From Pontederia crassipes (lineage: Eukaryota > Streptophyta > Magnoliopsida > Commelinales > Pontederiaceae), in assembly GCA_030549335.1 (NCBI GenBank), contig CM060195.1, forward strand, positions 3,893,501 through 3,957,500: a stretch of DNA of 64,000 nt, in the 5' to 3' direction. Every line of letters starts with the position of its first letter. The stretch's first letter is position 1. Positions 46,893 to 59,115 of the stretch are shown here, one piece after another. The position numbers were made by a program, and so were the translations under genes. A model generated the notes under the pieces. That model searched no databases. It was given only the letters and a program-made list of their open reading frames with translations, and was not told the DNA's origin.

Positions 46893-47747
46893 GTAAACTT
46901 TCTCTTTAATTTTACAATCATTTAGATTCTCTTGTATTGCATACATTGAACTTTTTTTAGGGGGATACCTACAGACACATTTTTGTCAGACTTTTATACG
47001 CTGTATAAATAACCATGGAATATGAATGTATCTCATGGTTGACTTATGAAATTTATGTGTGGTAATTATTTATACTGACTTATTTGTTATTAAGTTGCCT
47101 CAGTATTTTGCTTACAAGGCACCTGCATCTTCAGAATTCAGTTGAACAATGCAAGCAAGCTTTCCAGAATAATGTCATTTTTCCCGTTGTCGGATCAGTT
47201 CTTTTTGCCACATGCTTCTTTCTCCAAGTCTTTTAGTGCATTTTATTATTTTAATTTCATTCATGTAAATGAAAATGTTGCCACTGCAATTCTAAATATA
47301 AACAAGTGTCTTGGATTCTGAGACTGAGAGTACTCAAATTGTTTTTTCCTAATTAAAATATTCAATTATGACTCTTTTTTGACAAGTCAGAACATAATTG
47401 TGACATATAGTTCTGTTTGCACCCAACAATATATTCCTTCTGCTTATCCTACAATCATATTTTTAGCTCAGTATATACTTTCACCAGGTGCAGAATTTCT
47501 GTTATGTACATCACTCAGAAAGCTTTCCTTTTTTTTTTCGACGAAACATTCAGAAAGTTCTCATTCTGTGTGAACTTGGTTTTAATAGAAATGCACCATA
47601 CTCTATTCAATGTAGTTCAGACTTGGTTTGATTCTTAATATAAGCACGCCATTACATCAGAAAAGCTTTAAAATACTATTCAGTGTAGTTTAGGGACAGG
47701 CATTGCTGTTAGAAGCATTCTTGTATGTTTATATGTTTAGTTTATAT
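46893..47747. other. Remnant intron or flank downstream of the LMBR1-like pseudogene
   Basis: No further exon was recognised before the copia element begins. Short hydrophobic open frames at 47379-47638 have no family resemblance. Confidence 0.45.
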
Positions 47748-47752
47748 GGTTA

Positions 47753-48080
47753 TGTTGATATGCTTTGAATTATAAAATTATGAAAGAAAAAAAAATGAGA
47801 AAGAAAAAAAAATGAGAATATGTGACGGAAGTGGAGGGCTTGGACCGTTTTTCTTTATTCTCTCTTTTTGGCTCAAATATGAGGATTAGAGTTTTATATG
47901 ATGTACTCTCTTTTTGGCTCATAGTGAAATTCTTCTGGTGGCGGCCTTCTTTATTTGTGGATGTTTTCTCTCTTGTTCACATTGATCAAGAGGATTTTAC
48001 CACGTTAAATTTCTGTGTTCATCTTCTCTTTCTTTCGTTGTTTTTATTGTTCATCGATCCTCGATGTTTTATTCCCAACA
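47753..48080 (+). repeat. 5' LTR of copia 1
   Basis: 328 bases from TGTTGATATG to TTCCCAACA, aligned along its length with 52128-52465. Confidence 0.9.
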
Positions 48081-48114
48081 AATTGGTATCAGAACCGAGT
48101 TTCTTTCCACGAAG

Positions 48115-51100
48115 ATGACTACAACGAAGTTCGACAGAAACACAAATTTCAATCTGTGGCAAGTTCGGATGCTTGCCATCCTGGTTCAGAATGGATTGAA
48201 GAAGGCGCTATCGGGACAGAAGCCGGATACCATGGAGGCATCCGCTTGGGAGGAACTCGACGAGAAGGCGTTGTCTGCGATCCAGTTGTGCCTGACGAAC
48301 GATGTTCTTCAGGAAGTCCTCGCAGAGAAGACGATGACCGGTCTCTGAACGAAGTTGGAAACTCTGTATCTGATGAAAACCCTAGCGAATCGACTTGTGT
48401 TGAAGCAACAGTTGTACACCTTTCGTATGACCGAAGGTACGTCGATCAAATCGCACATCAGTGAGTTCATTGCCCTAATAAATGATTTGAAGAACGTAGA
48501 TGCAAAAGTTGATTATGAAGATCATGCCCTATTACTCCTTTGTTCTCTGTCATCTTCATATAAAACTTTTAAAGAGACGATGATCTACGGTAGGGACAAA
48601 CTCACGTTTGATGATGTTAAGGGCAGACTGCTGAGTAAAGAAAAGTTGGATAATAAATTGGGATCAAGTAGCAAATCTGGTGATCAAGCCTCAGGTATGA
48701 TCGTAAGAGGCAGACATCAGACGAGAAATCAAAATCAAGATAGATCCAGATCCAAGTCGAAGAACAGAGATAAAGTCTGCAATTATTACAAGAAGAAGGG
48801 TCATATCAAAGTAGAGTGTTACAAATTACAAAATAAGAATAAAATAATTAACGATGACAACGAAAAGAGAAATTAGAAGGCTGAAGTTGCAGATGGCGGT
48901 GTAGCAGAAAGTGAGAATGAAGATGTTCTGTTGGTAACGTCATCAAATAAATCCAGATCATCAAGTGAATGGATTCTCGATTCTAGATGCTCATACCATA
49001 TGTGTCCCAATCGATATTGGTTCTCCACGTACACATCTGTTGAAGGTGGAGTCGTTCTTATGGGCAACAATGCTGCCTGTAAGACTGTTGGTATTGGGTC
49101 CATCTAGATTAAGATGCATGATGGGATTATTAGGACATTATCTGAAGTCAGACATGTTCCTGATCTGAAGAAGAATCTTATTTCTCTCGGTGTCTTAGAC
49201 TCAAATGGTTGCAAAGTTATTATTGAGTCTAATGGAATGAAGATTTCCCGTGGTGCTCTTGTGTTGATGAAAGGTCTCAAAATCGGTAGCTTGTATGTTC
49301 TTCAAGGTTCGACAGTGATAGGTTCAGCAGAAGTCTCATCTACCTCAAAGGAAGATTGCACAAAGTTATGGCACATGCGTTTGAACCATATGAGTGAGAA
49401 GAGCATGCAAGTTCTCAGCAACAGAGGTTTTCTTCCTGGTGCAAAAGTTGGAAAATTAGAGCTGTGTGATCATTGTATCTTCGGAAAACAGAAGAGAGTT
49501 AGTTTCGGCTCAATCATTCATAAGACGAAGAGAATCCTTGATTACATCCATTCAGATTTATGGGGTCCTTCTCAGGTTCCTTCGAAAGGAGGAAACATGT
49601 ATTTGCTGACATTTATTGATGACTTCTTTAGAAAAGTTTGGGTTTATTTTCTGAAGCATAAAGATGAAGTATTTGAAACATTCAAGTCATGGAAGACTCT
49701 GCTAGAGAAGCAATCTGAAAAAGTTGTGAAGAGGCTGAGGACTGATAATGGACTAGAATTCTGTAATTCTAAGTTCAATGAATTTTGTGACAAAAAGACA
49801 TTGCAAGACATCACACAGTTGTGAGAACTCCACAACAGAATGGAGTCGTAAAAAAAATGAATAGAACTTCACTAGAAAGAACACGATGTATGTTGTCAAA
49901 TGCAGGACTTGGAAAGGAGTTTTGGACAGAGGCTGTCAACCTGGCATGTCACTTAGTGAATCAGTCTCCTCACCGATCATTAGACTTAAAAATTCCTGAA
50001 GAAGTGTGGTCAGGTAATTCTCCTAATTACTCACATTTAAGAGTTTTCGGTTGTCTTGCATATGCACATGTTAATGATGAAAAACTTGAACCTAGAGCTA
50101 TGAAGTGCATATTTCTTGGTTATAAATTTGGTGTTAAAGGTTATAGATTATGATGTCCTGAAACCAAGAAATTTATTATCAGTAGAGATGTTACTTTTGA
50201 TGAATCTGTGATGCTTCACTCGAGAAAAGATTTGTCTATTATTGGTGATACATAAAAGTAAAAAATTTTGGAGAAGGTGGAGTTGGAACTGTCAAGTTCT
50301 TCTGATGAAAAGAATGATACTCCTGATGCTCCTGAAGTTCATACATCACATTAAGTTCAGCAGCAATACATGTTAGCTCGTGATAGGCCGAGGAGAGAAA
50401 TAAAATCACCTTAAAGGCTCGGATTTGAAGAACTGGTGGCTTATGAATTAAGTGTTGCTGAAAATATTGAGTTACCTAATCCTTTCTCATATTCTGAAGC
50501 TATTCGAAGTCCTGATTGTAATAAGTGGTTAATAGCAATGCAGGAGGAGATGAAATCTCTACATAAGAATGGCACTTGGAATCTTGAAAAATAACCTGTG
50601 AATAAGAAAATTTTTACTGCAAATGGGTGTTGAAGAAGAAAGAATGAATCGATAATGAAGAGATAAAATACAAAGCAAGATTGATGGCAAAATGTTTTAG
50701 TCAAGTGGAGGGTATTAATTTTCATGATGTGTTCTCTCCAATTGTGAAACATACTTCTATTCATATTTTGCTTGCTATTGTTGCTTTGCAGAATCTTGAA
50801 CTTGAGAAGTTAGATGTTAAGACTGCATTCTTACATGACGATCTAGAAGAAGATATATATATGGAGCAGGCAGAGAGTTTTTATGTCGAAGGTAGAGAAG
50901 ATCAAGTTTGCCATCTGAAGAAGTCCTTGTATGGACTTAAACAATCCCCTCGGTAGTGGTATAAAATGTTTGATTTATTCATGTTGAGTATTAGTTTTGC
51001 TAGAAGCAAATATGATAGTTGTGTTTATTTGAATCAACTTGCCGATGGTTCATTCATCTATTTGTTGCTCTATGTTGATGATATGTTAATTGCAGCGAAA

Positions 51101-52042
51101 GATATATCTGAAATTAACATTTTAAAAAATAAGTTAAGTTCTGAATTTGAGATGAAGAATCTTGGAGCAGCAAAGAAGATTTTGGGAATGAAAATTTCTA
51201 GAGATAGAAGTTCAGGAAGACTATTTCTGTCTCAGCAGAAATATATTAAAAAAGTCTTGGAGCATTTTAAAATGCAGAATGCTAAGACTGTCAGTACGCC
51301 GATTGCAACACACTTTAAACTCTCAGCTTCATGTTCATCATAATCTGATGAAGACAAAATGTATATGTCAAAAGTTCCTTACTGTAGTGCAGTTGGTAGC
51401 ATCATGTATGCAATGGTTTGCACTCGTCCAGATATATCTCATGCTGTCAGTGTTGTTAGTAGATATATGTCTAATACAGGAAAGAAGCATTAGGAAGCTG
51501 TTAAGTGAATACTGAGATATTTAAGATGTACTTCTGATGTATGCTTGGAATTTGGTAGAAATTCAGCTAGACTGATTAGCTATGTTGATTCAGATTTTGC
51601 CGGAGATCTTGATAGAAGAATGTCCCTAACTGATTATGTTTTTACTATTACTAATTGTGCTGTGAGTTGGAAAGCTATTTTGCAGAATACAGTAGCATTA
51701 TCCACCACTGAAGCTGAATACATGGCCATCACTGAAGCTGTAAAAGAAACTATCTGGTTGAGAGGATTAGTTGGAGAGCTCACTATGAAAGAGGAAGCTA
51801 CTGTCATATATTGTGATAGTCAGAGTGCAATACATCTTACAAAAAATCAAATGCATCATGAAAGGACAAAGCATATAAATGTGAGATATCATTTTCTTCG
51901 AGATATTATGGAAAAATAAGATGTTCAAGTTCAGAAGATTAGCACACATGACAATCCAACAGATATGATGACAAAGAGCTTACCTGTTGTCAAGTTCGAC
52001 TATTGTTCAGACTTGACGGATGTTACGCAAAGATCAAGCTAG
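48115..52042 (+). pseudogene. copia 1 gag-pol polyprotein, disrupted
   Basis: The start is the ATG at 48115, giving the gag opening FDRNTNFNLWQVRML. A zinc knuckle (CNYYKKKGHIKVEC) has lost its second Cys. The protease motif reads LDSRCSYHM, with the Gly of DSG replaced by Arg. Integrase: LWHMRLNHMSEKS and CDHCIFGKQ zinc region, catalytic Asp in SDLWGP and RTDNG, but PQQNGVVKKMNRT has Lys where the catalytic Glu is expected. RT: LDVKTAFLHDDLEEDIYMEQ and YVDDMLIA. RNase H: VDSDFAGD, TTEAEYMA and CDSQSAIHL. At least ten in-frame stops interrupt it, mostly at expected Trp or Gln codons, plus a frameshift near 49820. No functional product is possible. Confidence 0.92.
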
Positions 52043-52127
52043 GCCCACGTGGGCCATTCAGCAAAGGAGAGCATGTTAAGTATTTTATTTTTGAGAGTTT
52101 TGTGAAATTCAAGTCAATGTGGAGATT

Positions 52128-52465
52128 TATTGATGTGCCTTGAATTATGTACCCTGTGCCCAAAATTATAAAAGAAAAAAATGAGAAAGAAAGAAAAATG
52201 AGAATTTGTGGCGGAAGCGGAGGGCTTGGGCCGTTTTTCTTTGTTCTCTCTTTTTGGCTCAAATATGAGGATTAGGGCTTTATATGATGTACTCTTTTTT
52301 TGGCTCATAGTGAAATTCTTCTGACGGTGGCCTTCTTTGCCCGTGGATGTTTTCTCTCTTGTTCACATTGATCAAGAGGTTTTTACCACATTAAATCTCT
52401 GTGTCATTTTCTCTTTCTTTCGTTGTTTTCATTGTTTATCGATCATTGGTGTTTTATTCCCAACA
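52128..52465 (+). repeat. 3' LTR of copia 1
   Basis: 338 bases; begins TATTGATGTG (first dinucleotide changed from TG) and ends TTCCCAACA, followed by the target duplicate ggtta. Confidence 0.9.
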
Positions 52466-52470
52466 GGTTA

Positions 52471-52666
52471 AATATGGAAATGTGTTAAATATATTTCGCC
52501 TCCTTTCCAATCCGATTTGTGGTTGAAAGAAAAATGGGATGTTGGAGGGAAAAGGAGGGGACTTAAATTCAAACAAATAGGGGGAATTGATTCCTCTCTT
52601 TTCCCCTCTCATCGAATTTTCTCTTCTCCCTTATCATTGATTTCCTCCTTCCACCTCCAACCCAAC
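52471..52666. other. 196-bp spacer between the two copia elements
   Basis: Non-coding, with purine-rich then CT-rich halves. The open frame at 52517-52960 crosses into the copia 2 LTR and is not a gene. Confidence 0.5.
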
Positions 52667-52671
52667 AGGCC

Positions 52672-52918
52672 TATTGATAATGTCTTGAATTTGAACCCAA
52701 TGTGTCCCTCTAATGCAATTAGGCGCTTCAACAAATTTTCCCTACGGGATCTCGCTGCCCGGTCACCGAGCTCGTGGGAGGATCCAGGGGATCCCCCTAC
52801 GGGGGTTGCAAGGAAAATCAATCTCTTATGTTTCTTCCATCTAATAAAATTTTGTGTCGCCTTAAATTTCTTGGATTTTCTCGCGGTGCATAATTTCTCT
52901 CGTGCAGGAATCCTAACA
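52672..52918 (+). repeat. 5' LTR of copia 2, internally deleted
   Basis: 247 bases. It matches the outer parts of 56935-57322 but jumps from the gggggttgcaagg region to cttatgtttcttccatc, losing the segment that holds the TATATAA box in the other LTR. Confidence 0.88.
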
Positions 52919-52968
52919 AATAGGTATCAGAATGAGGTTTCATCGTCGATCCTCCGTTAGGCGTAGAG

Positions 52969-55900
52969 ATGACATTGCACAACGTCAACATCGGAAAATT
53001 TACAGGACGAAATAGTTTCAATCTCTGGCAGATCAATATGCGGGCCCTTATGAAACAACAGGGAGTATGGGTGCCGCTCGCGAACGTGTCAAAGAACAAA
53101 CCGAGAGAGGAAGACTCGAAGGGCAAAGAAAAGGATTCCGACCTCGCAAGTTTGGTGACACAGGAAGAGAATGCGCACTCTATTATCCTATTGTGTCTGG
53201 TAGACGATGTGATTATCGAAATCACCGATCAAGAGACGACGGTCGGTCTGTGGTCAAAACTTGAGAGTCTCTACATGACCAAGTCTCTGACTAACAAGTT
53301 GTTGTTAAAGCAACGTCTGTTCACCCTCCGCATACAAGAATGTACCCCTCTGAAATATCATCTTGATTAGATGAATACTCTATTGATAGAATTACGAAAT
53401 ATAGATATGAAAATTGAAGATGAAGATGCTTCCTTACTTTTGTTGGTGTCTCTTCCTCTGTCGTACGAAAATTTTGTGCAATATGTTATCATCGGAAGAG
53501 ACATAATTACTCTGAAAGAAGTAAGATCGAGTCTACGTACTCGTGAACTTCGTCATATGACGTCTGGCAAGGCTGCAGAGACTCAGGCCGCAGGGTTGGT
53601 AACAAAAAAAGACAAACCCTAAAAAGTGTAAGTCGAAGAAGAAGAAGAACATCAATCCGAAAGACATTTGCAACTACTGCAATGAACTGGGTCACTGGAA
53701 GAAGGATTGCCCCAAGAAGAAGAAGAAAGACACGGTTACTGCAGTAGCTCACCAGAATAGCGAATCTGATGATGATTTGACTATTATGCTGTCTGATCAG
53801 AGATGCTTAGAGGAGAGTTTGGTTCTCAACTCAGGATGTTCCTATCATATGACTCCGCACAAAGAGTGGTTGTCGACTTATCAGAAGATTGATGGCTAAA
53901 ACGTCATCATGGACAATGATGCAGCATGTAAAATAGTTGGAATCGGCTCAATTCAGATCATAAGTCATGACAATCGGGTGAGGACATTGACAGAAGTCCG
54001 TCATGTTCTGCAATTGAAAAAAAATCTGATATCATAAGGAGTTCTGGACTCCAAAGGATGTCGGATGTCTGCTGCAGGAGGTGTTCTCACGGTCACCAAG
54101 GGTGATGTTAAAGTCATGACGGGAGTAAGACAAAAGTCTTTATACATATTATAAAGCACAGTAATTTTTAGCATGACTGTAGTAAGTAGTTCATCCAAAT
54201 TAGAATCAGAAGCATCTAAGTTGTGGCACATGCGATTTGGACATATGAGTCAGAAAGGGATGGATATTCTCAGCAGCCGCAATCTTCTGAATGGTCAGAA
54301 GATATCTGAAATCGAATTTTGCAAACACTGCATCTTTGGCAAGCAAGAACGACATCAATTCAGCAAAGCCATGCACAAGACGAAGGCAACACTTGATTAC
54401 ATCCACGCTGACTGTTGTGGCCCCTCTCGTGTTCCATCTCTAGGAGGTTCAAGATATTTTCTATCTGTGATAGATGATTACTCAAGGATGACATGAGTAT
54501 TAATGATGAAGCACAAGAGCGAGGCATCCGAAGCTTTCAAACAGTGGAAGATTCTGGTGGAGAAAGGTGAAACACTTTCGTACAGATAACGGTTTAGAAT
54601 CATGTTTGTCTGAGTTCAATAAGTTCTGGAAGGATGAAGGCATTGTAAGACATCACACCGTCAGAGATACACCGCAGCAGAATGGTGTAGTAGAACGCAT
54701 GAACAGAACTCTTCTGGAGAGGGCACGGTGCATGTTCTTTAATTCTGGTCTGAACAAGTCATTCTGAGTTGAGGCTATTAGCACAGCATGCTACCTTGTC
54801 AATCGGAGTCCTGCAACCGGGATCGATCTGAAGACTCCCATTGAGGTATGGTAAGAAAATCCTGCTGATTATACTAGTCTGAAAGTGTTTGGCTATCCAA
54901 CATATTATCACGTCAGCGAAGGAAAGCTATAACCAAGGGTCAAAGAAGGAGTCTTTGTGGGATATGATGCAGGTGTAAAAGGCTTCAGAATCTGGTCTCC
55001 CTCGAAGCACAAGGTTATTCACAGCAGAAACATATCTTTTGATGAGATGTCTATGCTCAAGTAGAAATCAGATGTTGTTGACTCAATAGAGAAGGGTGTC
55101 AAAAAATAGGTGGAGTTTGGACTAATTCCAATTCAGAATGAGGGAGAAGAATCTCATCAAGCTGAACAACCTGAACTTGAGGAGCAAACAGAAGAAGCAA
55201 CGATAAGTCTGGCTGCAGGACGTGCTCGCAGGCAAATAGGTCCTCTGAAGCGTTATGGCTTTGAGGACATGATTGCATATGCATTCCAAGTAGCTGAAGA
55301 GGTAGAGTCACCAGAGCCATCGAGTTACAAGGATGCTATCACATGTACAGAATCGGAATAGTGGATTGCAGCAATGAGTGAAGAGATGGAGTCACTTCAC
55401 AAGAATCAGACTTGAGAATTGGTCAAGTTACCAAAAGGTAGAAAGATCGTTGGATGCAAGTGAATTTTCAAGAAAAAATATTGCAAGTCCAGAAGCTGAA
55501 GGCATCAGATTCAAAGCACGTCTAGTTGCTAAAGGCTACAGTAAGAAAGAGAGAGTAGACTACAACGAGATCTTCTATCCAGTTGTCAAATACACTTTCA
55601 TCTCGGTGCTACTTGCCATTCTAACACATCAGAATTTGGAGCTCGAGCAATTAGACGGGAAGATAGCTTTTCTACATGGGGAACTTGAAGAAGACATCCT
55701 CATGAGTCAGCCAGAGAGTTTCTTTATTCCAAATAAAGAAGACCAAGTCTGTAGATTGAAGAAGTCATTATATGGCTTGAAGCAATCACCGAAGCAGTGG
55801 TATAAGAGATTTGATAGTTTTATGATCAGTAAGGGATTCAAGAGGAACCCTTATAATTGTTGCGTCTATCACAAGAAGGTGGATGGTGATTCCACTATCT

Positions 55901-56860
55901 CTCTGCTCTTGTACGTTGATGATATGTTAATTGCTGTTAGGAATATGGAAAACATTCAGAATTTGAAGAAGCTCCTTAGTTCATAATTCGATATGAAGGA
56001 TCTTGGTGCAGTAAAGAAGATTTTAGGGATGGAGATTTACAGGGATCGCGTAAAGGGTAAACTCTTTATGTCTCAGAAAAGTTACATTTAGAAGATTTTA
56101 TCCAGGTTTGGTATGTCTGCAGCGAAGACCTTAAGTACTTCATCAGTTTCAAATGTGCACCTTTTTGTAATTGAATTTATGTCTGATGAAGAAAAGAAGT
56201 ATGTCTCGAGTTCCATATCTCAGTGCAGTCGGAAGCTTGATGTATGCTAGGTATGCACAAGACCTGATATTGCGCATGTCGTTAGTGTGGTCAGCAGATT
56301 TATGAGCAATCCAAGAATGGAGCACTGACAGACAGTAAAGCGTATCTTTCGATATCTGAGAGGAACATCTGACACTGGCCTCATCTACAAAAGTGGAAAA
56401 GAGTGTTTGGTTGCAGGTTATTCAGACTTAGATTATGCTGCAGACGTTGATGGAAGAAGATCAATGACAGATTATATTTTCACTCTTGACAATTCTGTTA
56501 TCAGTTAGAAAGTCACACTCCAGTCATCAGTTACGTTGTCTACCACAGAGATAGAGTACATGGCATTGACAGAAGCTGCTAAGGAAGGCATCTAGTTAAA
56601 AGGTCTTGTCGGAGATTTTGGACTACAACAAGATCAGACTATAGTGTACTGTGATAATTTAAGTGCAATATGATTAGTCAAGGATCAAGTGTATCATGAA
56701 AGAACAAAATACATCGACAATATCACTTCATCCGTACTGAGAAGAGGATCAAGGTGAAAAGGTCAGCACAGAAAATAATCCAACGAATATGTTCACCAAA
56801 TCGATTCCTACTAGCAAGTTTCAACATTGTTTGAACTTGCTAAATATTGATAGATGGTAG
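52969..56860 (+). pseudogene. copia 2 gag-pol polyprotein, disrupted
   Basis: Starts at ATG 52969 (FTGRNSFNLWQINMRALM). The zinc knuckle CNYCNELGHWKKDC is intact. The protease motif reads VLNSGCSYHM, with Asn in place of the catalytic Asp. Integrase: LWHMRFGHMSQKG, CKHCIFGKQ, RTDNG and PQQNGVVERMNRT with the catalytic Glu kept. RT: LDGKIAFLHGELEEDI (Gly for the usual Val, and Ile for Thr) and YVDDMLIA. RNase H motifs are present to about 56740 (STTEIEYMAL). More than ten stops interrupt it, again mostly at Gln and Trp positions, with frameshifts near 53625, 54570 and 55420. Inactive. Confidence 0.92.
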
Positions 56861-56934
56861 TAGTCTCAAGTTGGGACTGACGGCGGCAGAGAGTATTAAA
56901 TATCTGATTGGAGGATTAAGTCAATGTGGAGATT

Positions 56935-57322
56935 TGTTGATAATACCTTGAATTTGAACCCAATGTGTCCTCCTAATGCAATCAGGCGCTTCAGCAGATT
57001 TCCCCCGCGAGGGTTGCAAGGGAGCGGAGCCCCCTGAGCGAAAATATTTTGAGGTATTTTGTATGTGATTCAGATTTAATTTATTTCCTTTTCACGAGAT
57101 AAGTGTCTTATTTTTTGGGATTAATTCAGAGTCCCAATCGGTCTGTAATTCCTATCATATGTTAAAAGGAGTGCCTATATAAACTCCCTAGGGGGGTCAA
57201 AGATAAATTAAATTGATCTTGTAATCCTTTTATGTTTCTTCCATCTAATACAATTCTGCGTCGTTTTAAATTTTTCGAATTTTCTCGTGGTGCATAATTT
57301 CTCTCGTGCAAAAATCCTAACA
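56935..57322 (+). repeat. 3' LTR of copia 2
   Basis: 388 bases from TGTTGATAATACC to ATCCTAACA, with a probable TATA box (tatataaa, about 57176-57183). Confidence 0.9.
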
Positions 57323-58361
57323 AGGTCCTTAAGCCGAAGATGTTTAAGTATACGAGGAATGACCAAGTTCTTTAAAGATGTGATAGGGTATTGTATATTG
57401 GAAACCTTATCCTGCTTAGCAAAGAAGATCTTTCTTTTATTCAAACCTTTGGAATCCTAGATAAAATGGAGCATACAGTAGCACAAAAGCGTTTTAATAC
57501 AAAAAAGAAACCAATATTTGTAACGTCCCCAAAATTTGGCCCCAATTTAGTTGCCGAACTCTAGGCGGCGTCATTTATCATGACCTAATTTCATTAAAAC
57601 CTTACAGCGGAAACATAATGATAGACATGAATAATAATATCATAAACAGCGGAAGACTTTTAAATATATAAAATTTCAAGATGATAAACTAGCCCATGGG
57701 CCAAGTAAGTTCTAACATAGACTTAACAAATGGTTCATAATACATAACGAGTTCAAGTAAAAGTACATGACTCCAATGAGGCCCATAAGCCATACATAGT
57801 TTACTCTTATAAGAGTTCATCATAATGACATAGTATAAATAAGATAACTTGGGCCGTAGCTCGACTCTTCGATGTGCAATATCTTCGTCATGAGGCTCTC
57901 GCCGCCAAACCTAAGTCTCGTCCATACTTGTACGGAGCCATGGAGTGCAGATGGTTTCTCCCGTTAGAGTATGTTGAGGTCCATGCATACTATAATTCTA
58001 TATCATAAGTTCTATATGTCATGGCATATGCATTGTAACATAATGGAACGTACTGAGCTACTTATGCACACTATATGACATATGAACGATGTCGTTATGG
58101 CAAGATAAGATAACATATAATATTTCCTATTATGCTCAAGCATATCATAACTAATCATCATACTTATCACTATGCTAATACATATCATGATCTTATTTTA
58201 CTTTACTTTGTCATCTTTGTTCATGTCATAATATGATGTGACAAGTGAACATTCATATTGCATTCTCATAGGTGCTTACTTCATCTTCATCATTTTTGTC
58301 TTTATGTCCCAAGTCATTCATCATTCATCTTTAATAATTTCTTATCTTGTTGATTAAGAAG

Positions 58362-58516
58362 AGTGATGACTCATAGGTCATAATCCTCACCCGTAGGTGA
58401 GGTCTTAATCCCCATCTTTAGATGAGATCTTTATCATCTTCCGTAGGCGAAGTCTTTATCCTCATTCGTCAATGAGGTCTTCCCCCACCTGTTGGTGGAG
58501 CCATAGGTAGGGTACC
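58362..58516. repeat. 25-bp-period array of small hairpins
   Basis: Hairpins begin at or near 58387, 58412, 58437, 58462 and 58487, a regular 25-base step: CCTCACC-CGTA-GGTGAGG style, then CATCT-TT-AGATG, CTTCC-GTA-GGCGAAG, CCTCATT-CGTC-AATGAGG and CCACC-TGTT-GGTGG. Weaker units may extend to 58362 (GAGT..ACTC) and 58512. Arms differ between units while pairing is mostly kept. Linkers are tcttaatc/tctttatc-like. Confidence 0.85.
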
Positions 58517-58684
58517 GATTGGTCCCATGAGAAAATATCATACATTCATTAATTCATCTTTTAATCATATTTATCAATACATATAATCATTCAATACATG
58601 TTGCATATTTTAACTCTATTTAAGATCATACAAAATTTAAATCATGCTAAGTGTGGACATTCAATCATAACCAATCATCAACCC

Positions 58685-59115
58685 AGAAGGACGACCATTT
58701 TACTTTCGGTCGACCGTTCGACGGGTATCGGTCGACCGATAAGATTTTCGGTCGATCGTTATGGTTCTTTCGGGCGACCGAGTTGGGTGTCGGTTCAACC
58801 GTTAATCACAGAGAGCAATGACTGCTCTACATCGGATGACAGTTTGTGTATCGGTCAACTGTTGCATGGCTTTCGGATGACCAAACTAGGTGTTGGGTCG
58901 ACCATTAAGTTCAAAGAGCAACGACTACATTAAACGGACAACCGCTAAGATATCGGTCGATCGTTATAGGACCTTCGGACGACTGAAACTGTGTGTTAGG
59001 TCGACCGTTAATTACAGAGGATAGCGACTCTTTCGAATCAGTCGATTGAATGATTTTGGACGACCGTTGGACAGAAGTCGAGACAACTTCATTCCCAGAA
59101 TGGTCGACCGATAAT
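58685..59115. repeat. Tandem ~105-bp repeat rich in GGTCGACC
   Basis: Units contain atcggtcgaccgtta, tttcggacgaccgaa, ggtgtcgggtcgaccgtta and cagagagcaacgact; the last phrase recurs near 58815, 58912 and 59018. Open frames at 58598-59150 run through it and are not genes. Confidence 0.85.

Larger units (their letters stand above)
47753..52465 (+). mobile_element. Ty1/copia retrotransposon 1, complete but inactivated
   Basis: LTRs at 47753-48080 and 52128-52465, flanked by a perfect 5-bp duplication ggtta (47748-47752, 52466-52470). The primer-binding site tggtatcagaac (48084) fits initiator-Met tRNA, and the polypurine tract caatgtggagatt precedes the 3' LTR. The 3' LTR begins TA where the 5' LTR begins TG, and the 5' LTR lacks about ten bases present in the 3' copy (gtaccctgtgcc region). 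Domain order gag, protease, integrase, RT, RNase H is that of copia. Many in-frame stops make it non-autonomous. Confidence 0.95.
52672..57322 (+). mobile_element. Ty1/copia retrotransposon 2, complete but inactivated
   Basis: LTRs at 52672-52918 and 56935-57322; flanks aggcc (52667-52671) and aggtc (57323-57327) are a target duplication with one change. Primer-binding site taggtatcagaat (52921) and polypurine tract caatgtggagatt before the 3' LTR. The 5' LTR starts TA, the 3' LTR TG. The 5' LTR is about 140 bases shorter because its middle, including the TATA region, is missing. It belongs to a different family from copia 1 but shares the same gene order and a similar polypurine tract. Confidence 0.93.

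Noticed and set aside
52074..52127. Starting the copia 1 3' LTR at TGTTAAG (52074)
   Set aside because: The 5' LTR begins at the sequence equivalent to 52128, next to the ggtta duplication, and caatgtggagatt just upstream is the polypurine tract; the same logic fixes copia 2.
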